A DNA stretch of 34,429 nt from CAZXNF01 sp050741255 (GTDB lineage: Bacteria; Pseudomonadota; Gammaproteobacteria; Burkholderiales; SG8-41). The translations under genes were made by a program, and so were the position numbers. The notes beneath the pieces were generated by a model, which did not search any database, had not been told where the DNA came from, and was given only the letters and a program-made list of their open reading frames with translations. The stretch spans positions 1 to 34,429 of the forward strand of contig JBOIEQ010000032.1 in the NCBI GenBank assembly GCA_050741255.1. The letters are read 5' to 3'. Positions 6,222 through 14,138 of the stretch are shown here, piece by piece (within the stretch, counting starts at the first letter, position 1; each line of letters begins with the position of its first letter).

Positions 6222-9200
6222 TCAGGACAACGCCGGCTGGCGGTGCGTGCGGCGCGCCACCAGCCACTGCTCCAGCGCAGAGGCCGGCATGGGCCTGGCG
6301 TAGTAATAGCCCTGCATCTCGTCGCACCCCGCGGTCCGCAGGGTCACGGCTTCCTGTTCCGTCTCGACGCCTTCGGCCACCACGCGCAGGCCGAGCGTGT
6401 GGCCCAGGCCGATGATGGCGCGCGTGATCGCGAGATCGGTCGGGTCGTCGAGCATGTCGCGCACGAACGAGCGGTCGATCTTGAGCTTGTCGAGCGGAAA
6501 GCGGTTCAGGTAGCTCAGGCTCGAATAGCCGGTGCCGAAATCGTCCACCGCGAGGCCCACGCCGAGCGCGCGGATCGCCTCCAGCTTCTGCAGGTTGGCG
6601 TCGACGCTCTCCATCAGCGTCGACTCGGTGATCTCGAGCTCCAGCACGCCCTTGGGAATCGCGTGGCGGCGCAGGCTGGACTCCAGGGAATCGAGCAATC
6701 CGCCCGCCCGCAACTGCAGCGACGAGAGGTTGATCGACACGTCGAGTTCATCCAGCCCGGCCTCGCGCCAGCGCGCGATCTGCGCGCAGGCCTGCTCGAT
6801 CACCCAGACCCCGACCGGCACGATGAGCCCGGTTTCCTCGGCGATCGGAATAAAGCGGCTCGGCGCCACTTCGCCCAGTTCGGCGCTGGTCCAGCGCAGC
6901 AGCCCCTCCGCGCTCACCACCGCGCCCGTCCGCGCATCGACGAGCGGCTGGTACTCCAGACGCAGTTCGTTGTCTTCGATGGCCCGGCGCAGGCAGGATT
7001 CAAGCTGCAGCCGCTGCCGCGCGCGCTCCGTCATTTCGGCGTTGAAGAACTGCGCCATGTTGCGGCCTGCCGCCTTGGCCTGGTACATGGCCACGTCGGC
7101 ATGCCGCATCAGCTCGTCGATATCCTCCCCGTCGTCCGGGAACAGGGCAATGCCCACGCTGCACGAAACATGGATCTCCGCTCCGTTGACCACGTGCGGC
7201 TTGCGGATCAGCGGAATCAGCCGGTGCTCCACGACCTGGGTCACCTCGTCGCTGCCGTCCACGCCGTTGAGCACCACGACGAATTCGTCGCCGCCCAGCC
7301 GGCTCACCGTGTCGCCCGCCCGCACGGCCTCCAGCAGGCGGGCGGCGACGGACCGCAGCAGGCCGTCCCCCACGTGGTGGCCGAGCGAATCGTTGATGTT
7401 CTTGAAGCGGTCGAGATCGATGAACAGCACCGCCACCTGCAAACCGGCCCGCTTCGAGTGCTGCAGCGCCAGGCGCAGCCGTTCGGTGCACAGGGCGCGG
7501 TTGGGCAGATCCGTCAGCACGTCATGCTGTGCAAGGAAGCGGATCCGCTCCTCGCTTTTCTTGCGGTCGGTGATGTCAATAGACGTGCAGATGTAATAGA
7601 GGGGTCCGCCCTGCGGGTCGCGCACGACGCTGATCATCAGCCACGCCGGAAAGTGCCCGCCGCTACGCCGCTGCATCTGCACCTCGCCCTGCCACGTCCC
7701 GCGCTGGATGACCACGTCCCAGACGCCGCGAAAGAACGGCGTGTCGACCGGGCTCTCGACGAGAAATTCGGGCAACTGCCCTACGACCTCCTGAAACTCG
7801 TGCCCCGTGGCACGCACGAATGCACGGTTGACCGAGAGGATGCGTTCGTCGGCGCCGAGAATGATGATGCCCTCGGAGGAAGCCTCGAACACCTTCGCCC
7901 ACAGTTCCAGCCGCTGCTCCATCTGCTTCAGGTGGTTGATCGGCGCGAAGGCGGTGAGCACGGCCTCCTGCCCCTGATACTGCAGCCGCCGCGCCGACAG
8001 CACGGCCCACGCCGACTCGTTCCCGGTCTTCCAGCGCACCTCGAATTCATCGATGGCGCCGCGATCCGACAACTGCTGGAAGAAGCGCGCGCGCACCCCA
8101 GGCTCCAGTCCTTTGGCCCAGGGATCCGTCCGGGTGCCGGCCAGCCATTGCTGCGCCGGCTCGTTGGCGTGCAGCACTTCGTGCCCGGGCACCGAAGTCA
8201 CCACCATCGCATAAGGCGTCGCTTCCATCAGCGCCTGCTGCGCCGCCGCGGCCCGCGCGTTGGCCGCCAGCTCCTTCTGCACCTCGCGCTCGCGGTCGAG
8301 CTGCGCCAGCATGTCGTTGAAGCCGATCACGAGGCGGCCGATCTCGTCCTCGCTCTTCCAGTACGCGCGCAGCGTGTAATCCCCGGTGCGGCGCACGGTG
8401 TCGGTCACGTGCAGCAGCTTCCGCAGCGGACCCGCAATCTGCCGCGCGACGAAATAGACCATCGACAGGATCACCAACAGCAGGAAGGCCGCCGTGCCGA
8501 GGTCCAGCCACATGCGGTTGAACAGCCCGCGTTCGCGCACGTGCAGCAGCCGGTTCAGTTCCGCGCCGGCGCCGGTCCAGGTTTCCTGCAACTGCTGCAG
8601 CAGCAGCCGTTGCGCCGAGTCGACCTCGCGCAATGTCGCCGGTGTGACCCGCCCGTCGATCACCCGGCGCGCGGCGAGCCGGAACGCCTCGACACGCCCG
8701 GCCAGTTTCTCCCGTCCCGGCGCGAGGGCGGCCTGCACCCGTTCGCCGCCCGCCGCGATGGCTTCGTCATGATCCGAATCGATGCCCTTGATCGTCGCAT
8801 CCAGCCGGCCCTCCAGGATCAGGTAGCGCGTGCGCGCGTCGCTGACGCGCACGCCGCCGACGCCGCGCTGCTCCTGCAGCTCGATGCCGATGCCGTGCAG
8901 CAGTTCAAGCAGTTCCGGATAGCGCAAAACGATCAGCGACATCGTGTAGTAACTGTCGAGATCCGGATCGAGGATGAGCTTCGACTGGTTGCCGACGCGC
9001 GTGATGAGCTCGCGGCCGCGCGCGAGGGCGGCGCTGACGGGCTGCCGGTCGCCCGCCGGCACCGCCGCCACGCCGAGCATCGCCTTGCCAAGGGCGGCGT
9101 TCAGTTCCGCGCTGCCCATGTCCCGGCCCAGCGTCTCTTCGACGGCGGCAAGGTCCAGTGTGTGGGCCGACAGGCGGCCCGCGGCCTTGGGGTCACCGGC

Positions 9201-9593
9201 GCCGACCAGCGCAGTGTCGATCAGCGCGTCCCGCACGGTAGCGATGTAAGCGTTGCCGCGCAGCTCGTCTCGCGCGAAATTGATCGCGATGTATTTCTCG
9301 TGGATCAGGATGCCGCTGACGAAGATCACCGCCGTCAGGTCCAGCAGGTAGATGAGCAGCAGCTTGCGGCCCACGCTCAGGCGGGCGAGCAGCCTGGAGG
9401 GCAAACTGGGTTTGCGATGCGTCGGTGTGGCGTCCGGGGTCACGGGGGAATCTACGCTGGGAGTTGCCCTGTTCTTCTGCTGCGCCGGGCAATCGCCCGC
9501 GCGTTCGCCAACAAGCGCAAGGACTATGCCAAGCGGCCTGCGGGATACCCTTGCACCGTTGTATGGCACGACCGCGACCGGCCGGCGTTCCAC
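6222..9593 (-). CDS. Membrane HAMP-PAS-GGDEF-EAL cyclic-di-GMP signalling protein
   Basis: 1123-aa sensor that makes and/or degrades c-di-GMP. Order: first membrane helix about 78-97 (LLLIYLLDLTAVIFVSGILI), periplasmic helical sensor about 98-360, second helix about 361-382, HAMP linker (GPLRKLLHVTDTVRRTGDY), two PAS-like regions (about 460-560 and 565-690, the second ending SIDITDRKKSEERI), GGDEF domain with intact GGDEF at 767-771 and an RAGD inhibitory I-site five residues before it, then an EAL domain. The EAL signature is EGL (896-898) in SAEGLLRW, but the catalytic Glu and later motifs are present: NLSSLQL, LEITES, VDDFGTGYSS, KLKIDRSFV, VVAEGVET, EMQGYYYARP. Both activities look possible. 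The first 50 residues are not family-like; GTG 9443 is a plausible later start. It stands alone on its strand. Confidence 0.93.
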   Translation of the reverse strand: MERRPVAVVPYNGARVSRRPLGIVLALVGERAGDCPAQQKNRATPSVDSPVTPDATPTHRKPSLPSRLLARLSVGRKLLLIYLLDLTAVIFVSGILIHEKYIAINFARDELRGNAYIATVRDALIDTALVGAGDPKAAGRLSAHTLDLAAVEETLGRDMGSAELNAALGKAMLGVAAVPAGDRQPVSAALARGRELITRVGNQSKLILDPDLDSYYTMSLIVLRYPELLELLHGIGIELQEQRGVGGVRVSDARTRYLILEGRLDATIKGIDSDHDEAIAAGGERVQAALAPGREKLAGRVEAFRLAARRVIDGRVTPATLREVDSAQRLLLQQLQETWTGAGAELNRLLHVRERGLFNRMWLDLGTAAFLLLVILSMVYFVARQIAGPLRKLLHVTDTVRRTGDYTLRAYWKSEDEIGRLVIGFNDMLAQLDREREVQKELAANARAAAAQQALMEATPYAMVVTSVPGHEVLHANEPAQQWLAGTRTDPWAKGLEPGVRARFFQQLSDRGAIDEFEVRWKTGNESAWAVLSARRLQYQGQEAVLTAFAPINHLKQMEQRLELWAKVFEASSEGIIILGADERILSVNRAFVRATGHEFQEVVGQLPEFLVESPVDTPFFRGVWDVVIQRGTWQGEVQMQRRSGGHFPAWLMISVVRDPQGGPLYYICTSIDITDRKKSEERIRFLAQHDVLTDLPNRALCTERLRLALQHSKRAGLQVAVLFIDLDRFKNINDSLGHHVGDGLLRSVAARLLEAVRAGDTVSRLGGDEFVVVLNGVDGSDEVTQVVEHRLIPLIRKPHVVNGAEIHVSCSVGIALFPDDGEDIDELMRHADVAMYQAKAAGRNMAQFFNAEMTERARQRLQLESCLRRAIEDNELRLEYQPLVDARTGAVVSAEGLLRWTSAELGEVAPSRFIPIAEETGLIVPVGVWVIEQACAQIARWREAGLDELDVSINLSSLQLRAGGLLDSLESSLRRHAIPKGVLELEITESTLMESVDANLQKLEAIRALGVGLAVDDFGTGYSSLSYLNRFPLDKLKIDRSFVRDMLDDPTDLAITRAIIGLGHTLGLRVVAEGVETEQEAVTLRTAGCDEMQGYYYARPMPASALEQWLVARRTHRQPALS

Positions 9594-9729
9594 GGCGTTA
9601 CATTGCGCTCCGGAGGGAGAAATCCGGGGTTACGGCGCTTCGTAATGGTGCATGGCCCCCGCGAAACCAGGAGTTGCGGGGGCGCCGCGGACACCTAGTG
9701 TCGAGAAATCCCCGCCCGGCCAGCTCCGG

Positions 9730-10077
9730 TCAAAGCGAACGGCCGTCGAATTTTTTGACTGGGACGGCGCCCAGATCGAAGTTTTCGAGGCAGCGGAGAT
9801 TGACGGCCGCCACCCGGTTGCCGGCGGGGTCCACGCCCTCGCCGTACGGATGCATGCCGCAGGCCGGGCAGAACCGGTGCTTGATGACGTGCTTACCGAA
9901 CGTGTAAGTCGCGGCATCCTGCTCCGGCGTCAGCATCCGCAGCTTGTCCCTGGGCACGAACCCCAGCAGCGAGCCTTTGCGCGCGCAGATCGAACAATTG
10001 CAGGACAGGGCCGACGTGAATTCGCCCTCGACTTCGAACGCCACTTTGCCGCAATGGCAGCTGCCTTTGTATTGCAC
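9730..10077 (-). CDS. GFA/CENP-V-family zinc-binding protein
   Basis: 115-aa protein of the glutathione-dependent formaldehyde-activating (Gfa) fold. The cysteine pattern fits the two-zinc family: Cys7 and Cys9 in GSCHCGKV, Cys26, Cys28 and Cys31 in SCNCSICARKGS, Cys70 and Cys73 in HRFCPACGMHPYGEG. It is cytoplasmic, with no signal peptide. Many members do not act on formaldehyde, and their function is unknown. Starts at ATG 10077 with AAGGAG about 8 bases upstream. The neighbour downstream in the transcript direction is the GGDEF/EAL gene and upstream is a Bug SBP gene ending 15 bases away; a shared transcript is possible but a functional link is not evident. Confidence 0.9.
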   Translation of the reverse strand: MQYKGSCHCGKVAFEVEGEFTSALSCNCSICARKGSLLGFVPRDKLRMLTPEQDAATYTFGKHVIKHRFCPACGMHPYGEGVDPAGNRVAAVNLRCLENFDLGAVPVKKFDGRSL

Positions 10078-10092
10078 GGGATGACTCCTTTT

Positions 10093-11073
10093 CTACTCCG
10101 GCGTCATGCCGGCGGCTTTGGTTACCCTGGCGTTGCGCGCGAGTTCGTCACGGACCAGCTTGCCGAACGCGTCTGGCGTGCCCGGATCGGGATCGCCGCC
10201 CTGCGCGATCAGCGTCGCCTTGACTTCCGGCATGCCGAGTACCGTGTTGAAGGCGGCGTTGACGCGGTTCACGATCTCGGCGCGAGTCCCCGCCGGCATG
10301 AACGCGCCGTACCAGGACTGCACTTCGTAGCCGGGCAGCGCCGCCTCGGCCACCGTGGGAATGTCCGCAATGGACGGATGGCGCCGCAGGCTGGTGACCG
10401 CCAGCGCGCGCACGCGCCCCGACCGGTGGTACGGCACGCCGCTCGGGATGGCGGGAAAGGCGAAATCGAGCTGCCCGCTCAGCACGTCGACGAACGCAAG
10501 GCCGATCCCCTTGTACGGGATGTGCTCGACCTGGATGCCCGCCATGCTCTTGAACACTTCCGCCGCCAGGTGCGACGCGCTGCCGAGGCCACCCGAGCCG
10601 TAATTGAGCTGGTTCGGCTTGCGCTTCGCCAGCGCGATCAGTTCCTTCACGTTCTTCGCGGGCACCGACGGATGGACGATCAGCAACTGCGGCGCGCGCA
10701 CCAGCATGGTCACCGGCGCGAAATCCTTCACCAGGTCGTACGGCATCTGCTTCACGATGCTGGGCGTCACCGTGTGCTGCGACGTACCGAGCAACCAGGT
10801 GTAGCCATCCGGCGCGGCCTTCGCGACGTAGTCGGCGCCGATCACCGCATTGCCGCCGGCACGGTTCTCGACCACCACCTGCTGCCCGAGCAATTCGCTC
10901 ATGCGCGGCGCGAGCAGGCGAGCCACGGCGTCGGCGCCGCCGCCGGGCGGCACGGGCACGATGAAGCGGATGGGCCGCGTGGGCCAGGCCTGCGCAAATG
11001 CGTTACCCGTGCAGGCCAGCAACGCCGCGATCCCCAATACTGCAAGTGAACCTGATTTCATGTGTCCGCACAT
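10093..11073 (-). CDS. Bug/TctC-family periplasmic solute-binding protein
   Basis: 326-aa Bug SBP (322 aa if the second ATG at 11061 is used). The signal peptide core is LAVLGIAALLACTGNAFA, cleaved before QAWPTRPIRFIVPVPPGG. Diagnostic blocks are PDGYTWLLGTS, MPYDLVKDFAPV, VHPSVPAKNVKELIALAK, EHIPYKGIGLAFVDVLSG, IADIPTVAEAALPGYEV and PGTPDAFGKLVRDELARN. ATG 11073 has GGAGG nine bases upstream; ATG 11061 is closer to the hydrophobic core but has no clear site, so both are possible. Ligand unknown. It lies upstream of the GFA-family gene and downstream of a small membrane protein, all on the minus strand. Confidence 0.92.
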   Translation of the reverse strand: MCGHMKSGSLAVLGIAALLACTGNAFAQAWPTRPIRFIVPVPPGGGADAVARLLAPRMSELLGQQVVVENRAGGNAVIGADYVAKAAPDGYTWLLGTSQHTVTPSIVKQMPYDLVKDFAPVTMLVRAPQLLIVHPSVPAKNVKELIALAKRKPNQLNYGSGGLGSASHLAAEVFKSMAGIQVEHIPYKGIGLAFVDVLSGQLDFAFPAIPSGVPYHRSGRVRALAVTSLRRHPSIADIPTVAEAALPGYEVQSWYGAFMPAGTRAEIVNRVNAAFNTVLGMPEVKATLIAQGGDPDPGTPDAFGKLVRDELARNARVTKAAGMTPE

Positions 11074-11132
11074 CCGGCCTGGCCTCCGTTTGTCCTGAAA
11101 ACGGCGACAGGCACAAGCAATAAGAACACCAG

Positions 11133-11411
11133 CTATTTCAGGTCGCGCTTCAGCATGACGAACGCGGCGACCGCAAGAGTGGCGATGAGAATGCCCGCGT
11201 AGAAGACCACCGTCCACAGATAATCGCCCGTCCGCAGGCTTGCACAGAACTGCAGCGCTTCCGCGGTGGGCGTCGGCGCGCCCTTCGGCGACAACGAAAT
11301 CGAGCAGGCGCCGGACGACGCCGTCACCCACGCGCTGCCGACGTTGGAGAACAGCGTGAGCGCGAGCGACAACGCAATCACCAGGCCCAGCAGTATTTTG
11401 ATCTTGGTCAT
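11133..11411 (-). CDS. Small membrane protein, two predicted spans
   Basis: 92-aa protein with an N-terminal hydrophobic segment (ILLGLVIALSLALTLFSNV) and a C-terminal one (VVFYAGILIATLAVAAFVML), joined by a roughly 35-residue loop holding two cysteines (GACSIS and QFCASL) that could form a disulfide outside the cytoplasm. It ends in KRDLK. ATG 11411 is favoured over GTG 11426; GGCGGA lies 8 bases before it. I do not recognise the family. It precedes the Bug gene on the same strand by about 60 bases. Confidence 0.7.
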   Translation of the reverse strand: MTKIKILLGLVIALSLALTLFSNVGSAWVTASSGACSISLSPKGAPTPTAEALQFCASLRTGDYLWTVVFYAGILIATLAVAAFVMLKRDLK

Positions 11412-11533
11412 GGTCTTGTCCGCCACGGGAGCGCTGCTGCATTCTAGCCGCGAAACGCGGCGTGCCCGCGGGTGCGCGGTCGATTACCATACTGCCCCGT
11501 TCGACAATTCCGGAATCCCCGCCAGAGGAGCAC

Positions 11534-12418
11534 ATGCAAGTCATCGACATGGAGTGCAACGTACCGAAACCGGGAGGCGAGCACGGCCCGGCACCGGCGG
11601 CCCCACAACCCGACGCACCGGCGGCCGCAAAGCCGGCCGGCTACGGCATGGCCAACTACGGCAACATCTTCCGCTCGCGCAAGGACGGCGGCGATGCGCG
11701 GCCGAAAACGGCGGTCTCCGAGTACGTCGACGCGATCACGCGCGCGGGCGTCGTCCGCGGCATCCCCTTCGGCATGAGCAACGACGAAGTGGCGGCCCTG
11801 ATGCAGGAATTTCCGGACCGCTTCATCGGCCTCGCCCGCATCAGCGCCTTCGAGGGCATGCGCGGCGTGCGCGAGCTGGAACGCCGGGTGCGCGAACAGG
11901 GTTTCCAGGCGCTCGGCGTGTCGGCCCTCGTGGACGGCATTCCCGCCAGCGACCGGCGCTTCTACCCGCTCTACACCAAGGCCGCGGAGCTGGGCATCCC
12001 GGTGCGCGTCTACTCATCCATGAACTACGCGAACGACCGGCCCTACGACCTCGGCCACCCCAAGCACCTCGACCAGGTGGCGATCGACTTCCCCGAGCTG
12101 ACGCTCATCGGCGGCCTCGGCGGCTGGCCATGGGTGAACGAGATGGTGGCGCTGGTCCTGCGCCACCCCAAGCTGCACATGGACACCTCCGCCCACCGCG
12201 CCAAGTACCTCGGCATGCCCGGCTCGGGCTGGGAAATGCTGATGCAGTTCGGCAACACGCGCATCCAGGACAAGGTGCTGGTCGGATTGTCGGCGGGCCT
12301 CGTCGGGCAGCCGCACGAAACGCTGATCGAGGAATACCTAGCGCTGCCGCTGAAGGACACCGTCAAGGAGAAGTGGCTCTACAAGAACGCCGCACGGGTG
12401 TTCGGGCTCGATTCTTGA
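11534..12418 (+). CDS. Amidohydrolase-2-fold protein lacking the expected metal ligands
   Basis: 294-aa protein with the layout of PF04909 (ACMSD-like TIM-barrel hydrolases/decarboxylases): a central stretch with EFPDRFIGLARISAF, FYPLYTKAAELGIPVRV, HLDQVAIDFPELTLI, GGWPWVNEMVALVLRHPKL, MDTSAHRAKYL and the C-terminal YKNAARVFGLD. Family members bind a metal through HxH near the N-terminus, two central His and a late Asp. Here these positions read Glu7-Cys-Asn9 (IDMECNVP), Tyr160 (RVYSSMN), Leu195 (GGLGGWPW) and Ser253 (VLVGLSAG). All appear substituted, so it may be a non-metal enzyme, a binding protein or a pseudoenzyme. A Pro/Ala-rich insert (about residues 10-36) follows the first motif. 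ATG 11534 has GAGGAG just upstream. It is divergent from the membrane protein at 11411. Confidence 0.85.
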   Translation: MQVIDMECNVPKPGGEHGPAPAAPQPDAPAAAKPAGYGMANYGNIFRSRKDGGDARPKTAVSEYVDAITRAGVVRGIPFGMSNDEVAALMQEFPDRFIGLARISAFEGMRGVRELERRVREQGFQALGVSALVDGIPASDRRFYPLYTKAAELGIPVRVYSSMNYANDRPYDLGHPKHLDQVAIDFPELTLIGGLGGWPWVNEMVALVLRHPKLHMDTSAHRAKYLGMPGSGWEMLMQFGNTRIQDKVLVGLSAGLVGQPHETLIEEYLALPLKDTVKEKWLYKNAARVFGLDS

Positions 12419-12459
12419 GGAATACGTAACTGTGGACGATCGCGCTCACGGATACTTGC

Positions 12460-12543
12460 CACCCCCACCCTAGCCCTCCCCCTGTAATGGGGAGGGGATG
12501 AAACCCCTTCCCCCTTCCGAGGGGGAAGGTGGGGATGGGGGTG
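12460..12543. repeat. Composite GC-rich palindromic intergenic repeat
   Basis: Two adjacent perfect hairpins, CCCTCCCC/GGGGAGGG (12474-12481 and 12489-12496) and CCTTCCCCC/GGGGGAAGG (12506-12514 and 12521-12529), are enclosed by imperfect outer arms starting CACCCCCAC (12460) and ending GGGGGTG (12543). It sits between convergent genes and could act as a bidirectional terminator. It looks like the mobile palindromic repeats scattered through high-GC proteobacterial genomes. Confidence 0.7.
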
Positions 12544-12576
12544 CGGCGTTCCGGAATTCATACCACCTGCGTCGCC

Positions 12577-12592
12577 TGACGCTCTTGCGTCA
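12577..12592 (-). terminator. Possible hairpin at the end of the higA-like gene
   Basis: TGACGC and GCGTCA (12577-12582 and 12587-12592) form a 6-bp stem with a 4-base loop that includes the antitoxin stop codon. No U-tract follows on the minus strand, so intrinsic termination is weakly supported. Confidence 0.3.
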
Positions 12593-12964
12593 AGCTGCGC
12601 GCTTTAACCGATAGTTGCGCACCAGCACGTCCGCCGGCAGCTTCAATCCCGCCGCGAGCTTGCGGATCATCTCCAGCGTCAGCGGACGCACGCGATTGAG
12701 CACCTCCGCCACCCGCGCGCGCGAGCCGATAAAAGGCTCAAGTTCCTTGCGGGTCAAGTCCCGGGATTCCATGACGTAGTGGAGGAAATCGATCGGGTCG
12801 GGATTGTCGATGGGGAAATGCTCGCGCTCGTAGGCTTCGATCAACAACACCAGGACTTCAAGCTTGTCCGCGGCCGGCGAGCCGTCCGGCGCATCCCACA
12901 CCGTTTCCGCCGCCTTCAGGGCTGCCTGATACTCGCGTTTGTTTCGAATCGGACGCAGTTCCAT
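12590..12964 (-). CDS. higA: HigA-type antitoxin (helix-turn-helix)
   Basis: 124-aa antitoxin of the HigA family. It starts MELRPIRNKREYQAALKAAE, the usual opening of this family, followed by a helical middle (LEVLVLLIEAYEREHFPI) and a C-terminal XRE-like helix-turn-helix around DLTRKELEPFIGSRARVAEV with LTLEMIRKLAAGLKLPADVL. It should neutralise the toxin encoded just upstream and repress the shared promoter. ATG 12964 is chosen over an upstream in-frame start at 13024, which would overlap the toxin. Only ten bases separate it from the toxin stop, in the toxin-first order typical of hig loci. Confidence 0.88.
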   Translation of the reverse strand: MELRPIRNKREYQAALKAAETVWDAPDGSPAADKLEVLVLLIEAYEREHFPIDNPDPIDFLHYVMESRDLTRKELEPFIGSRARVAEVLNRVRPLTLEMIRKLAAGLKLPADVLVRNYRLKRAA

Positions 12965-12974
12965 GGTTCTCGCC

Positions 12975-13268
12975 TCAGATCGTTTCGGCATCGATCCTGT
13001 CGTATTCCTGATGCGTGCCGACAAACCGGATGAACATCATGCGCCGGTTGTAGTGCACCGCCACGACCAGCCGGTAGTCGTTGCCCTTGATGTTGAACAC
13101 CACGCGGTTGTTCGCGAGGATGCTCGCATTGCGATGCGCTGCCTTGACCGCCACCGGCCCTGTCCAATCGGCCCGGCTGGCCTCCGCGTACCACGACCGC
13201 AACGCGGTCTCCGCACCGGCATGCCTGCTCCAGAACGCCCGCAGCCGGCTGACGGCGATGACTCGCAT
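12975..13268 (-). CDS. higB: HigB-type mRNA interferase toxin
   Basis: 97-aa RelE/HigB-like toxin (PF09907 type), predicted to cut mRNA on the ribosome. Typical parts are MRVIAVSRLRAFWSRHAG, the central WTGPVAVKAAHRNASIL, FNIKGNDYRLVVAVHYNRRM and the C-terminal FIRFVGTHQEYDRIDAETI. The basic and aromatic residues of the last two blocks form the active face in the family. Start ATG 13268 has AGGA six bases upstream, although a -10-like TAGGAT covers the same bases, so the message could be leaderless. It is the first gene of a two-gene toxin-antitoxin operon. Confidence 0.88.
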   Translation of the reverse strand: MRVIAVSRLRAFWSRHAGAETALRSWYAEASRADWTGPVAVKAAHRNASILANNRVVFNIKGNDYRLVVAVHYNRRMMFIRFVGTHQEYDRIDAETI

Positions 13269-13272
13269 GCGC

Positions 13273-13302
13273 CATCCTAACACGCTCCCAAGGCGGGAGC
13301 AA
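13273..13302 (-). promoter_or_regulatory. Candidate higBA promoter with palindromic operator
   Basis: The perfect inverted repeat GCTCCC-N5-GGGAGC (13284-13300) lies 15 bases before the toxin ATG. It overlaps a weak -35 (TTGCTC, plus coordinates 13297-13302) and the 17-base spacer to a -10-like TAGGAT (13274-13279). This matches autoregulation by the antitoxin, but the promoter boxes are poor matches. Confidence 0.45.
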
Positions 13303-13325
13303 CCGCCGGATATCCAACGATGTGT

Positions 13326-14072
13326 TTACTGCTTGAACTTCGCCAGGAACGCCATCACCGCCGCCCAGTTCTGCTCGGCGCCCGCGGCATTGCGGTCGGC
13401 CCGCAATGTGGACGAGCCGTGCACGCCGCCCTTCGTGGCAATGAACAGTGTCTTGCTGGTCCCCGGAATGGCGGCGAGGATCGCGCGCGACGCGGCGATC
13501 TCGTCCTTGCCGCTGGACTGTGTGATGAAGACCGGCACGCGCACGCTTTGCGCGGCCTTGCCCACGGCGCCGGGTGTACCCAGGTACTCCCCGGGTGAAA
13601 ACGCCAGCAGTCCCTGCAGGTCCGCCGGATGCCTGGCTGCCAGCAGGAACGACAGCGCCGCCGAGTAGCTCGACCCCCACACCAGCACGGGCGCGCCCTG
13701 CGCTTTCGCTTTGCCCCAGACGAGTGCGGCCTCCAGGTCCGCCAGCGCGGCAGCGTAGTCCGTCGATCGTCCCAGCGCGGTCACCGTCTGGTTGCTGCCG
13801 CCGAACTCATCCCCGCCCGAACGCTGGTCGATCGCAAGGACGCTGAAGCCGGCCTTGTTCAGGCGCGGCACGAGCGGCCCATATTCAGCGCGGCTGGCGC
13901 CCGCCTGGTGAAACGCGAGGATGAGCGGGGCCTTCGGATTCGCGGCGGGCCAGAACTCGCCGAACACCTTGACGCCGTCCGCGGCGGTGAGCGTGACGGG
14001 CTCGGCGACCGCGATCCGCGCGAGCAACAGCAACGGCAGGAGCACAACGGTCAGCAGGACAGATCGGTTCAT
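13326..14072 (-). CDS. Secreted alpha/beta hydrolase (dienelactone hydrolase/esterase-like)
   Basis: 248-aa alpha/beta hydrolase with a signal peptide (MNRSVLLTVVLLPLLLLARI then AVA). The nucleophile elbow is VWGSSYSAAL, with Ser135 as predicted nucleophile in a G-x-S-x-S variant of GxSxG. The acid is probably Asp in SSGKDEIAASR and the base His in KGGVHGSSTL. The oxyanion region is LAFHQAGASRAEYG. Substrate unknown; the fold covers esterases, lipases and dienelactone hydrolases. ATG 14072 was chosen because GAGGTG lies six bases upstream and the signal peptide starts there; ATG 14087 is in frame but poorer. It is located 66 bases downstream of a Bug SBP gene on the same strand. Confidence 0.85.
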   Translation of the reverse strand: MNRSVLLTVVLLPLLLLARIAVAEPVTLTAADGVKVFGEFWPAANPKAPLILAFHQAGASRAEYGPLVPRLNKAGFSVLAIDQRSGGDEFGGSNQTVTALGRSTDYAAALADLEAALVWGKAKAQGAPVLVWGSSYSAALSFLLAARHPADLQGLLAFSPGEYLGTPGAVGKAAQSVRVPVFITQSSGKDEIAASRAILAAIPGTSKTLFIATKGGVHGSSTLRADRNAAGAEQNWAAVMAFLAKFKQ

Positions 14073-14138
14073 GGCGCACCTCATCAATGAAAAGACTTCG
14101 TCGGTCCGCCCGCGAACGCCTTACAGCCGGGCCCCGCG

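Noticed and set aside
6243..9698. 1151-codon open frame antisense to the GGDEF/EAL gene
   Set aside because: It lies opposite a gene with full domain motifs; its translation is rich in Arg, His, Gln and Ala without domain motifs, as expected from an antisense frame in high-GC DNA.
9652..11049. 465-codon plus-strand frame over the GFA and Bug genes
   Set aside because: It spans two clear minus-strand genes and has no family features.
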